Source: Candidatus Zixiibacteriota bacterium (GTDB lineage: Bacteria > Zixibacteria > MSB-5A5 > JAABVY01). Taken from it: a stretch of DNA of 5,686 nucleotides. The notes below the pieces were generated by a model. The model did not search any database. It was not told the origin of the DNA and saw nothing but the letters and a program-made list of their open reading frames with translations. The translations under genes and the position numbers were made by a program. This document shows, in pieces, positions 1 to 5,672 of this stretch. The DNA lies in assembly GCA_014730285.1 (NCBI GenBank), contig WJIM01000100.1:1-5686 (forward strand). Reading direction: 5' to 3'. Position 1 is the stretch's first letter. Every line of letters begins with the position of its first letter.

Positions 1-1266
1 AAGATACATCGCCAGCGGATCATCGATCTTTTCTCCCAGCTTAAATGCTGTTGTCGGGCAGGTGGGAGTGATAATCAAATCTACCTTTTGAAAAGTATTC
101 TGAAAATCATTTTTAATAATTTCCCGCACCTGCGCAGCCTTGAGATAATATCGGTTGTAATATCCGGCTGAAAGCGAATATGTCCCCAGCATAATCCGGC
201 GCTTGACCTCATCCCCAAAGCCCTCACTGCGAGTTTTGATATACATTTCAGCCAGATCATCATTCTCGATTGAGCGGTAACCATAGCGAACGCCGTCAAA
301 ACGCGAAAGATTGGATGAGGCTTCGGCATTAGCAATCGTATAGTAGGACGCAATCGAATCTTGAGTGTGTGGAAGACTTATATCGATTATCTCATGTCCC
401 AGATCTTTTGATTTTTCGATTGCTTTCTTAACCGACTCCCGGACTTCTATGTCGATTCCCTCAAAAAAATACTCCTTTGGGATACCGATCCTGAATTTCT
501 TATTGGCCTTCAAAGCCTGCAGATAATCCGGCCGTTCAAAATCAGCCGATGTCGAATCTTTGGAATCATGCTTTGAGATCACCGAGAATAGCAAAGCGCA
601 GTCCTCAACATTGCGTGCCATCGGCCCGATCTGATCGAGTGATGATCCGAATGCCACCAGGCCATAGCGAGAAACTGCACCGTAAGACGGTTTCAATCCC
701 ACTATTCCGCAGAATGAGGCCGGCTGTCTGACCGAACCTCCGGTATCGGTGCCAAGCGCCAGGGGCGCCAGCCCCGCTGCCACCGCGCAGGCCGAGCCGC
801 CGGAAGACCCGCCCGGAACATATTCCGGGTTTATCGGATTTTGTACTTTTCCGAAATACGAATGCTCGTTGGATGAACCCATGCCGAACTCATCCATATT
901 GGACTTACCGATGATAATCGCGTCTTCCTCAAGAAGAGCTTTGATTACGGATGCATTATAGGGCGGTATGAAGTCCTCAAGGATATACGAGCCGCATGTG
1001 GTGCACAGGTCTTTAGTAATTATATTATCCTTGATTACAATTGGTACCCCGGCCAGCTTGCCGGGTCTAACTCCATTGGCAATCTTCTGCCGGATGATTT
1101 CCGCGGATTTGGCTGCATAGCTGTCCGCAAAAGATATAATACAATTCAGCCGGGAATTTTCATTTTTAGCCGCATCGAGGAAATGGCCAGACGTGTCCTC
1201 TGCAGTAAAATCCCCTTTTAATATCGATGCCCGGATTCGGGCAGCGATCATACTCCCAAAATCCAT
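1..1266 (-). CDS. gatA: Glutamyl-tRNA(Gln)/aspartyl-tRNA(Asn) amidotransferase subunit A, partial (C-terminus beyond left edge)
   Basis: This is the amidase-signature subunit of cytoplasmic GatCAB. It hydrolyses glutamine and passes ammonia to GatB, which amidates misacylated Glu-tRNA(Gln) or Asp-tRNA(Asn). I translated 422 uninterrupted codons by hand. The protein usually has about 480-490 residues, so roughly 60-70 are missing off the left edge. The Ser-cisSer-Lys triad is complete: K79 in VIKD, S154 in PGGSSGGS and S178 in DTGGSVR, the same numbers as I recall for Staphylococcus aureus GatA. Other family blocks are GKSNMDEFGMGSSNE (120-134), GLKPSYGAVSRYGLVAFGSS (190-209), RRIMLGTY (356-363) and DLIITPTCPTTAF (396-408). 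The start chosen is ATG at 1266, because it has an AGG at a sensible distance and aligns the triad. ATG at 1251 has a purine run too close to it. The gene starts 9 bases after the glnA stop, so the two are surely co-transcribed. Its weak ribosome site overlaps the glnA stop codon, which suggests translational coupling. No gatC precedes it. Confidence 0.97.
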   Translation of the reverse strand, partial: MDFGSMIAARIRASILKGDFTAEDTSGHFLDAAKNENSRLNCIISFADSYAAKSAEIIRQKIANGVRPGKLAGVPIVIKDNIITKDLCTTCGSYILEDFIPPYNASVIKALLEEDAIIIGKSNMDEFGMGSSNEHSYFGKVQNPINPEYVPGGSSGGSACAVAAGLAPLALGTDTGGSVRQPASFCGIVGLKPSYGAVSRYGLVAFGSSLDQIGPMARNVEDCALLFSVISKHDSKDSTSADFERPDYLQALKANKKFRIGIPKEYFFEGIDIEVRESVKKAIEKSKDLGHEIIDISLPHTQDSIASYYTIANAEASSNLSRFDGVRYGYRSIENDDLAEMYIKTRSEGFGDEVKRRIMLGTYSLSAGYYNRYYLKAAQVREIIKNDFQNTFQKVDLIITPTCPTTAFKLGEKIDDPLAMYL

Positions 1267-1275
1267 GCCCGGAAC

Positions 1276-2598
1276 CTACAGGATAGGCAAATAATTGTCA
1301 AGCTCGTACTGGGAGACATGTGTGCGATACATATCCCACTCCGCCAGCTTATTGGCAATCATTGTCTCGAATATATGATCGCCCAGGGCCTCCCTCATCA
1401 ATTCGTTCTTGCTGAATTCTTGTACTGCGTTCTCCAAAGAGGAGGGAAGCTCCTCGATTTTTTTATTTTGCTTCTGCTCCTCGGTCATGTGGAAGATGTT
1501 TTCCTCAATCGGTGAGGGGAGATCATACTTGTTTTTGATACCGTCCATACCAGCCGCCATAATAGCTACAAAAGCCAGATAAGGATTACAGGCCGGATCG
1601 GGTGAACGCAGCTCGATTCGAGTCGATTTCTCCTTGCCCACACGATACATTGGTACCCGCACCAATGAGGAACGGTTGCGGCGTCCCCATGAAATATAGC
1701 AGGGCGCCTCGTATCCCGGCACAAGACGTTTGTATGAATTCACCCATTGATTTGTAACCAGCGTGATTGCCTTTATATGATGCAGGAGCCCGGCCATAAA
1801 CGATTTGGCCAGCTCGGAAAGATTGTATTCTCCTTCAGGAGAGAAAAAGAGATTTTTGCCTTCCTTGAATATCGACATATGGATATGCATACCCGAGCCG
1901 TTTTCGCCGTATGCTGGTTTGGGCATAAAGGTGGCATGAAAGCCCTCTTTCTGCGCAGTCTCTCTTACCACCATGCGGTAAAGCTGGCAGAAATCAGCCA
2001 TCACCAGCGCCTCCTGGTATTTGAGGTCGATCTCATGCTGGCTGGGTGCGACCTCATGATGGGAGCATTCCACCGGCACTCCCAGGTTTTCCAGGTGACG
2101 GCAGGTTCTCTTTCTGAGTATGGTTCCCTCGTCAATAGTGGAGTAGTCGAAATATCCGCCGGCATCCATGAATTCCACGCTGCCGCTGTTTTTGAAATAA
2201 AAATATTCCAGCTCGGGACCGAAATTGAAAGTGTATCCTTCCTTTTCGCCAATTGCAATCATACGATTCAGGGCATTGCGCGGGTCGCCCTCATAGGGGG
2301 TATCGTCCGGGTTTTTGATGTCGCAGAACATCATGGCGACTTTCTCACCGCCGATGTCCCATGGGATTATCCTGAAGGTTCTGTAGTCGGGCCAGGCCAT
2401 GAGGTCGGACTCTTCGATTCGCACATAGCCCTGAATAGATGATCCGTCAAATCCCTGACCGTTATCCAGCACCTCTTCCAGCTCGGCGCGCGTGATGGAC
2501 ATGCCCTTGAGCTGCCCCAGTATATCTGTAAACCACAGCCTGATGTAGCGGACATTCTCCTCGTCTATAATCCTGATAATCTCTTCCCTGGTTTTCAT
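1276..2598 (-). CDS. glnA: Glutamine synthetase, type I-alpha
   Basis: The enzyme makes glutamine from glutamate, ammonia and ATP in the cytoplasm, as a dodecamer in this family. At 440 residues it is the usual GSI-alpha length (Bacillus subtilis has 444), and it lacks the roughly 25-residue insertion of GSI-beta. The beta-Grasp domain is at about 1-100 and the catalytic domain follows. Visible active-site residues are metal ligands E129 and E131 (GPELEYF), E182 and E189 (HHEVAPSQHE), H238 in the NGSGMH loop, R291 and E297 of the flap (KRLVPGYEAP), R309 (NRSS), and E329 and R331 (RIELRSPDP). R60 in GYVRIEESD matches the Arg62 used for feedback inhibition in B. subtilis. The adenylylation tyrosine of GSI-beta (NLYDLP) is replaced by IEELP near 381-385, so AMP modification is not expected. 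The start at 2598 has AGGAGGGG six bases upstream. The gene lies 61 bases after a hydrolase gene and 9 bases before gatA. Confidence 0.98.
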   Translation of the reverse strand: MKTREEIIRIIDEENVRYIRLWFTDILGQLKGMSITRAELEEVLDNGQGFDGSSIQGYVRIEESDLMAWPDYRTFRIIPWDIGGEKVAMMFCDIKNPDDTPYEGDPRNALNRMIAIGEKEGYTFNFGPELEYFYFKNSGSVEFMDAGGYFDYSTIDEGTILRKRTCRHLENLGVPVECSHHEVAPSQHEIDLKYQEALVMADFCQLYRMVVRETAQKEGFHATFMPKPAYGENGSGMHIHMSIFKEGKNLFFSPEGEYNLSELAKSFMAGLLHHIKAITLVTNQWVNSYKRLVPGYEAPCYISWGRRNRSSLVRVPMYRVGKEKSTRIELRSPDPACNPYLAFVAIMAAGMDGIKNKYDLPSPIEENIFHMTEEQKQNKKIEELPSSLENAVQEFSKNELMREALGDHIFETMIANKLAEWDMYRTHVSQYELDNYLPIL

Positions 2599-2604
2599 CT
2601 ATTT

Positions 2605-2612
2605 CCCCTCCT
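2605..2612 (-). promoter_or_regulatory. Strong ribosome binding site of glnA
   Basis: On the minus strand AGGAGGGG stands six bases before the glnA ATG at 2598. It fixes the start and predicts efficient translation. By contrast, gatA downstream has only a weak AGG overlapping the glnA stop, so GlnA is probably made in excess over GatA from the shared message (inference). Confidence 0.85.
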
Positions 2613-2633
2613 GGATATTGGAAAATTGTTGTT

Positions 2634-2658
2634 CTATATGAGCAATCATTTCAAGTGC
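2634..2658 (-). repeat. Copy A of a 25-27-base diverged repeat, in the spacer before glnA
   Basis: The 61-base gap between the hydrolase stop and glnA contains, read on the plus strand, CTATATG, four variable bases, then ATCATTTCAAGTGC. A second copy with the same two blocks, the same order and the same orientation lies at 5646-5672, where the variable part is six bases. The two copies share 21 bases. This copy begins one base after the hydrolase stop codon. No promoter or stable hairpin is evident in the gap, so glnA is probably read from the hydrolase promoter. The role of the repeat is unknown and it may be chance. Confidence 0.5.
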
Positions 2659-2659
2659 A

Positions 2660-3199
2660 TTATTTTACTAATCTGGAAATCTCCTTGAATGTATCCCCCT
2701 CGGCAACTTCCAGAAGCTCGAAAAGAATCATTTCCACCGAGGTTATTTTGGCCCCAGTGTCCAGCATCTTCTGAAGTCCAATTTCTTTGTTGTCTTTCGT
2801 GCGGGATGATATCGCATCGCCGACGATGCTTACCTTGTGACCTTTCTCGAGCAGATCGGCCACTGTCTGATAAACACAGACATGGCTTTCGATTCCGGCC
2901 ACAATAGCCTCGGTGCGGCCGGTCGATTCTATCTGGCGCATCAATTCCGGATTACGGCAGACCGAGAAGGTCTTCTTGGAAGCCGGCTCCAGGCCGTCCA
3001 GCGCCGCCTTTATTTCCGGCACAGTTTCGCCCAGGCCCTCGGGGTACTGCTCGGACCAGATAATCGGAATGTCGAGTTTTCTTAATCCCGCTATGAGAAT
3101 TTTAAGATTTTTGAAGAGCCTGTATTTTTTGTACATCAGGTTTGCCAGCTTGCCCTGAACATCAACCAGAATAAAATATGCGTCATCTCGATTAATCAT
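2660..3199 (-). CDS. Isochorismatase-family cysteine hydrolase (ISOC1/2-like, substrate unknown)
   Basis: The 179-residue protein has the alpha/beta fold signature of the isochorismatase-like superfamily, which includes nicotinamidases, N-carbamoylsarcosine amidase and ureidoacrylate and biuret hydrolases. The triad can be placed at D13 (ILVDVQ), K76 (KKTFSV) and nucleophile C108, the latter in GIESHVC with the conserved cis-peptide stretch just before it. Blocks SEQYPEGLGETVPEI (49-63), GIESHVCVYQTVADLLEKG (102-120), VGDAISSR (126-133) and the C-terminal FKEISRLVK closely match what I recall of animal ISOC1/ISOC2 and related bacterial YcaC-like hydrolases. They do not match true isochorismatases, and the protein lacks an aryl-carrier domain. 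There is no signal peptide, so it is cytoplasmic. The start at 3199 has AGGAGG at 3204-3209. It is the first gene after the terminator at 3287-3314 and is followed by glnA. An ammonia-releasing amidase would fit that context, but the substrate cannot be read from the sequence. Confidence 0.9.
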   Translation of the reverse strand: MINRDDAYFILVDVQGKLANLMYKKYRLFKNLKILIAGLRKLDIPIIWSEQYPEGLGETVPEIKAALDGLEPASKKTFSVCRNPELMRQIESTGRTEAIVAGIESHVCVYQTVADLLEKGHKVSIVGDAISSRTKDNKEIGLQKMLDTGAKITSVEMILFELLEVAEGDTFKEISRLVK

Positions 3200-3286
3200 G
3201 ATTCCTCCTTTTTGGTTGAGAATACTCGTTAGAACGGCCGGCGGCCCGTGATTGTTTCCGAATCAATTGACTGGCTCATAAAAACA
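3200..3286 (-). promoter_or_regulatory. Likely promoter region of the hydrolase-glnA-gatA unit
   Basis: A strong terminator closes the preceding operon at 3287, so transcription of the hydrolase, glnA and gatA should start within these 87 bases. I cannot find a convincing sigma-70 pair. TATTCT at 3219-3224 is a possible -10, but it has no -35 at the right distance. A 17-base interrupted palindrome (TGATT, seven bases, AATCA; 3249-3265) and the adjoining TCAATTGA (3263-3270) could be an operator, but both are short enough to arise by chance. No sigma-54 site (TGGCAC-N5-TTGC) was seen. Confidence 0.4.
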
Positions 3287-3314
3287 ATAAACCCCGGCGG
3301 CCGCCGGGGTTTAT
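3287..3314 (-). terminator. Rho-independent terminator of the nfeD-slipin operon
   Basis: A perfect 28-base palindrome is centred between 3300 and 3301. It has fourteen complementary bases per arm, nine of them a G+C-only core. As RNA it would fold to a 12-bp stem with a GGCC tetraloop. On the minus strand it starts 14 bases after the slipin stop and is followed by a U-rich run (TTGTTTTTATG), the textbook layout for a terminator. The A-rich arm on the other side makes it partly symmetric, but no plus-strand gene needs it. Confidence 0.9.
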
Positions 3315-3328
3315 CAAATAATTGTTAA

Positions 3329-4099
3329 TTATTCTTTCTTACCCTCAATATAGGTTTTCATGAATGATGATACTATGTCAATCGGTATCGGGAATACAAT
3401 CGTGGAGTTCTTCTCCGTGGCAATTTCAGTCAACGTGCCGAGAAATCTGAGCTGCAGGGCAATCGGCGATTTTTCCATCCTCTCCGAGGCCTGTACCAGC
3501 TTCTCAGCGGCCTGATATTCACCCTCGGCATGAATAACCTTGGAACGTCTTTCACGTTCGGCCTCAGCCTGGCGGGCAATAGCGCGGGTCATATCGGTGG
3601 GCAGGTCGACGTTCTTGACCTCAACCTGCGAAACCTTGATTCCCCATGGTTCGGTCTGGTCGTCTATGATCGTCTGCAGCTTGGCATTGATCTCGTCACG
3701 ATTGGACAGAAGATCATCCAGCTCAACTTGACCACAAACCGAACGCAGAGTTGTTTGTGCGATCTGTGAGGTCGCGAAGAGATAATCTTCGACCGCCACA
3801 ACCGCCTTGTTTGAATCCATGACCCGGAAATAGATCACCGCATTGACCTTGACCGTGACGTTGTCACGGGTGATAATGTCCTGCGGCGGAACATCCATAG
3901 TCACGATTCGCAGCGATACCTTGACCATTTTATCGATGAGCGGTATCAAAAGGATCAGACCGGGACCCTTGGTGCCGACCAGACGGCCCAATCTGAAGAT
4001 AACGCCTCGTTCATATTCCTTCAGAATGCGTATTGCATTGGCTAATATGAACAGCGCTATTATAGCGATCGTAATGGGTAATGCTAAGCTTGGGGGCAT
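3329..4099 (-). CDS. Slipin (stomatin/prohibitin-like SPFH membrane protein)
   Basis: SPFH proteins form oligomeric scaffolds in the cytoplasmic membrane and organise membrane microdomains or associated proteases. With the ATG at 4099 the protein has 256 residues. It has one N-terminal hydrophobic segment (about 5-24), then the slipin hallmark EYERGVIFRLGRL (28-40) and GTKGPGLILLIPLIDKM (42-58). The SPFH/Band 7 domain runs to about 165, followed by a charged alanine/glutamate-rich helix (170-210) that should form a coiled coil, and a hydrophobic C-terminal patch NSTIVFPIPIDIV (231-243). TTG at 4102 just before the ATG is only one base from the AGGAGG, so the ATG is preferred. It lies 11 bases after nfeD. 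In Pyrococcus the equivalent pair is PH1511/PH1510, where the protease cleaves the hydrophobic C-terminal region of its stomatin partner (family knowledge). The same relation is inferred here. Confidence 0.95.
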   Translation of the reverse strand: MPPSLALPITIAIIALFILANAIRILKEYERGVIFRLGRLVGTKGPGLILLIPLIDKMVKVSLRIVTMDVPPQDIITRDNVTVKVNAVIYFRVMDSNKAVVAVEDYLFATSQIAQTTLRSVCGQVELDDLLSNRDEINAKLQTIIDDQTEPWGIKVSQVEVKNVDLPTDMTRAIARQAEAERERRSKVIHAEGEYQAAEKLVQASERMEKSPIALQLRFLGTLTEIATEKNSTIVFPIPIDIVSSFMKTYIEGKKE

Positions 4100-4103
4100 C
4101 AAT

Positions 4104-4110
4104 CCTCCTT
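4104..4110 (-). promoter_or_regulatory. Ribosome binding site that decides the slipin start
   Basis: On the minus strand AAGGAGG ends four bases before ATG 4099 and only one base before the in-frame TTG 4102, which favours the ATG. It begins immediately after the nfeD stop codon (4111-4113), so a ribosome terminating on nfeD sits on this site and the two genes are likely translationally coupled. Confidence 0.85.
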
Positions 4111-5478
4111 TTATTCTGAATGTTTTTCTACTTTAATCGCCATACCGTCGGAACTGACAACTTTTACGCGTTCTTCTTTTTCGATGGGTTCATCGGCGTT
4201 AGCGCGCCATAACTCTCCGGCCACCAGTACAAGGCCAGAGGGATCGATTTTCTGCTTGACCTTGCCAATCAAACCTACCAGTCCCTCGCTCCCGGTGGTC
4301 ACCTGCTTGTGATGAGCCTTGACCACGTACCTGACAGCAAAGCCGAAGAATCCGACGAATACTATAACGACTGCCGCGATTACATACCATGAAACCCTGA
4401 GGTATGGTGCTGGTGAATCTATAAGCATAACGCCTCCCAGTACAAGAGAGACTATTCCTCCGATCGTAAGGATACCGTAAGAGGGAACCTTGATTTCGAG
4501 CAGGAATAGTACTATTGAAAACAAGATTAATAACAATCCGGCGTAATTTATGGGCAGAGTCTGGAATGAGAAGAAGGCCAGGATAATACATATACCGCCT
4601 ACAACTCCGGGAAGAATCGCGCCCGGGTTATAAAGCTCCAGTACCAGTCCCAGGCCGCCCAGAGAGAAGAGCAGAAAAGCTATGTTGGGATTGGTGATAA
4701 TCTCAAGGAATTTCTCGGAAAATGTCTTCTTGACCTCGGTTTTCGTCGCATTGGCGGTATTCAGTACGCGATAGCCCATCGACACTTCCACCTCACGGCC
4801 GTCGATCTGCTGCAAGAGATCGTCGATGTCCTGTGCGATCAGATCGACAACATTGGAATCGACAGCCTCATGACTGGAGATCGAAACCGCCTCACGTATA
4901 GCCCTCTCAATCCAGGCCTCGTTGCGGCCGCGCTTATGTGCCACAGCCACCATGTTTGCAACAGCATCATTGGTCACCTTCTTGTACATGGTCGAATCCA
5001 TCTCCGAACCCATGGATACCACCGAGGCCGAACCCATGCTGGTGGCAGGCGCCATAGCCGCAATATGACCGCTGTAGGTGATATAGGCTCCCGCTGAGGC
5101 GGCACGAGCCCCCTGTGGATGGACATAGACGACCACCGGTACGTTGGCATTCATAATGGCCTGAATAATTTTCCAGGTGGATTCGGTCAGACCGCCGGGT
5201 GTGTTTAGAAGGATAATCAGCGCCTCGGCATTTTCCTCTTCGGACTTTCTAATGCCCTTTTCAATAAGCTGGACAGTGATTGGCCCGATAGGGCCGTCGA
5301 TGGTCAACAGCTTGACCATGCCCTGGCCCTCGGCCCGGGCTGTATCCGCCCGGACTAACGAATCCTTTGCGGTATCTCTTTCGAGTATATCGGTCAGATC
5401 CGGTATGTCAGTCTGGGCAGCCAGACCTGCCATAAAAACGCCGATCAGTCCGAATATAAGAAATATTTTTTTGATCAT
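4111..5478 (-). CDS. nfeD: Long NfeD-family membrane serine protease (NfeD1b / stomatin operon partner type)
   Basis: This 455-residue protein starts with a signal peptide (MIKKIFLIFGLIGVFMAGLAA, cleavage likely near residue 21) and a polar linker (22-55). A ClpP/SppA-like protease domain follows at about 56-225, facing outside. It has the oxyanion loop NTPGG (92-96), nucleophile S128 in ARAASAGAYI, and K167 in YKKVTN, which aligns by motif with Lys138 of P. horikoshii PH1510 to complete a Ser-Lys dyad. About five hydrophobic segments follow (roughly 265-283, 286-304, 311-331, 334-353, 364-383). The C-terminal OB-fold NfeD domain (about 395-453) has GLVGLIGKV and GELWRANAD. Family members are proposed to act in membrane quality control with SPFH proteins, and the slipin gene follows directly. 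The start at 5478 has AGAGGT about seven bases upstream. The protein is full length with all key residues present. Confidence 0.96.
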   Translation of the reverse strand: MIKKIFLIFGLIGVFMAGLAAQTDIPDLTDILERDTAKDSLVRADTARAEGQGMVKLLTIDGPIGPITVQLIEKGIRKSEEENAEALIILLNTPGGLTESTWKIIQAIMNANVPVVVYVHPQGARAASAGAYITYSGHIAAMAPATSMGSASVVSMGSEMDSTMYKKVTNDAVANMVAVAHKRGRNEAWIERAIREAVSISSHEAVDSNVVDLIAQDIDDLLQQIDGREVEVSMGYRVLNTANATKTEVKKTFSEKFLEIITNPNIAFLLFSLGGLGLVLELYNPGAILPGVVGGICIILAFFSFQTLPINYAGLLLILFSIVLFLLEIKVPSYGILTIGGIVSLVLGGVMLIDSPAPYLRVSWYVIAAVVIVFVGFFGFAVRYVVKAHHKQVTTGSEGLVGLIGKVKQKIDPSGLVLVAGELWRANADEPIEKEERVKVVSSDGMAIKVEKHSE

Positions 5479-5520
5479 TATGACCTCTGGGTTTGGTTCA
5501 TACTATGGCTGAACTATTGA

Positions 5521-5549
5521 AAATTGAACAAAGAACCCTGATTTGTCAA
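5521..5549 (-). promoter_or_regulatory. Candidate promoter of the nfeD-slipin operon
   Basis: On the minus strand a perfect -35 hexamer TTGACA (5544-5549) lies about 65 bases upstream of the nfeD start. At a 17-base spacing the -10 position reads CAATTT (5521-5526), a poor match to TATAAT, so the -10 assignment is weak. The position between the upstream hairpin and nfeD is right for the operon promoter. Confidence 0.5.
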
Positions 5550-5571
5550 CTAAAACAGCCACTATAAAATA

Positions 5572-5614
5572 ACACAGGTATGAATATTTTTGTTTTCATT
5601 ATTCATACCTGTGT
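5572..5614 (-). terminator. 15-bp inverted repeat, probable terminator of the gene upstream of nfeD
   Basis: The arms at 5572-5586 and 5600-5614 are perfectly complementary over 15 bases around a 13-base loop. On the minus strand the stem is followed at once by TTATTTTATAG. On the plus strand a TTTTTATT run follows only after several intervening bases. The stem is AT-rich, weaker than the one at 3287-3314. Its place just after a likely gene end and before the nfeD promoter favours a terminator. A protein-binding operator is the alternative. Confidence 0.65.
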
Positions 5615-5645
5615 GTCTCGTTTTTATTCAGATTTTTCGCCCCTG

Positions 5646-5672
5646 CTATATGCCGCATATCATTTCAAGTGC
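5646..5672 (-). repeat. Copy B of the 25-27-base diverged repeat
   Basis: It matches 2634-2658: CTATATG, six variable bases, then ATCATTTCAAGTGC on the plus strand. Its middle also forms a small 13-base palindrome (ATATGC-C-GCATAT, 5648-5660) that copy A lacks. It overlaps the possible end of the upstream gene. Confidence 0.5.

Noticed and set aside
1510..1530. NKYDLP in GlnA as an adenylylation site
   Set aside because: By alignment this stretch (356-361) corresponds to NKLEAP of B. subtilis GlnA. The true position further on reads IEELP and has no tyrosine.
1747..2442. 231-codon open frame on the plus strand inside glnA
   Set aside because: It lies antisense to highly conserved glnA codons, has no recognisable protein motif and no ribosome site. 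It is a shadow of glnA codon use.
2599..2649. 16-codon open frame on the minus strand ending exactly before the glnA ATG (possible leader peptide)
   Set aside because: There is no ribosome site before its ATG and no run of regulatory codons or alternative hairpins, and it mostly consists of the repeat copy and the glnA ribosome site. Chance is the simpler explanation.
2640..2660. Sigma-54 promoter for glnA (TGCAC ... TTGC in the spacer)
   Set aside because: The spacing is nine rather than five bases and the GG of the -24 element is missing.
3231..3250. GC-rich GGCCGGCGGCC stretch as a second hairpin
   Set aside because: The arms pair over only four bases with a three-base loop, too short for a supported structure.
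4870..5512. Plus-strand open frames opposite nfeD
   Set aside because: They are antisense to conserved protease motifs, with low-information translations and no ribosome sites.
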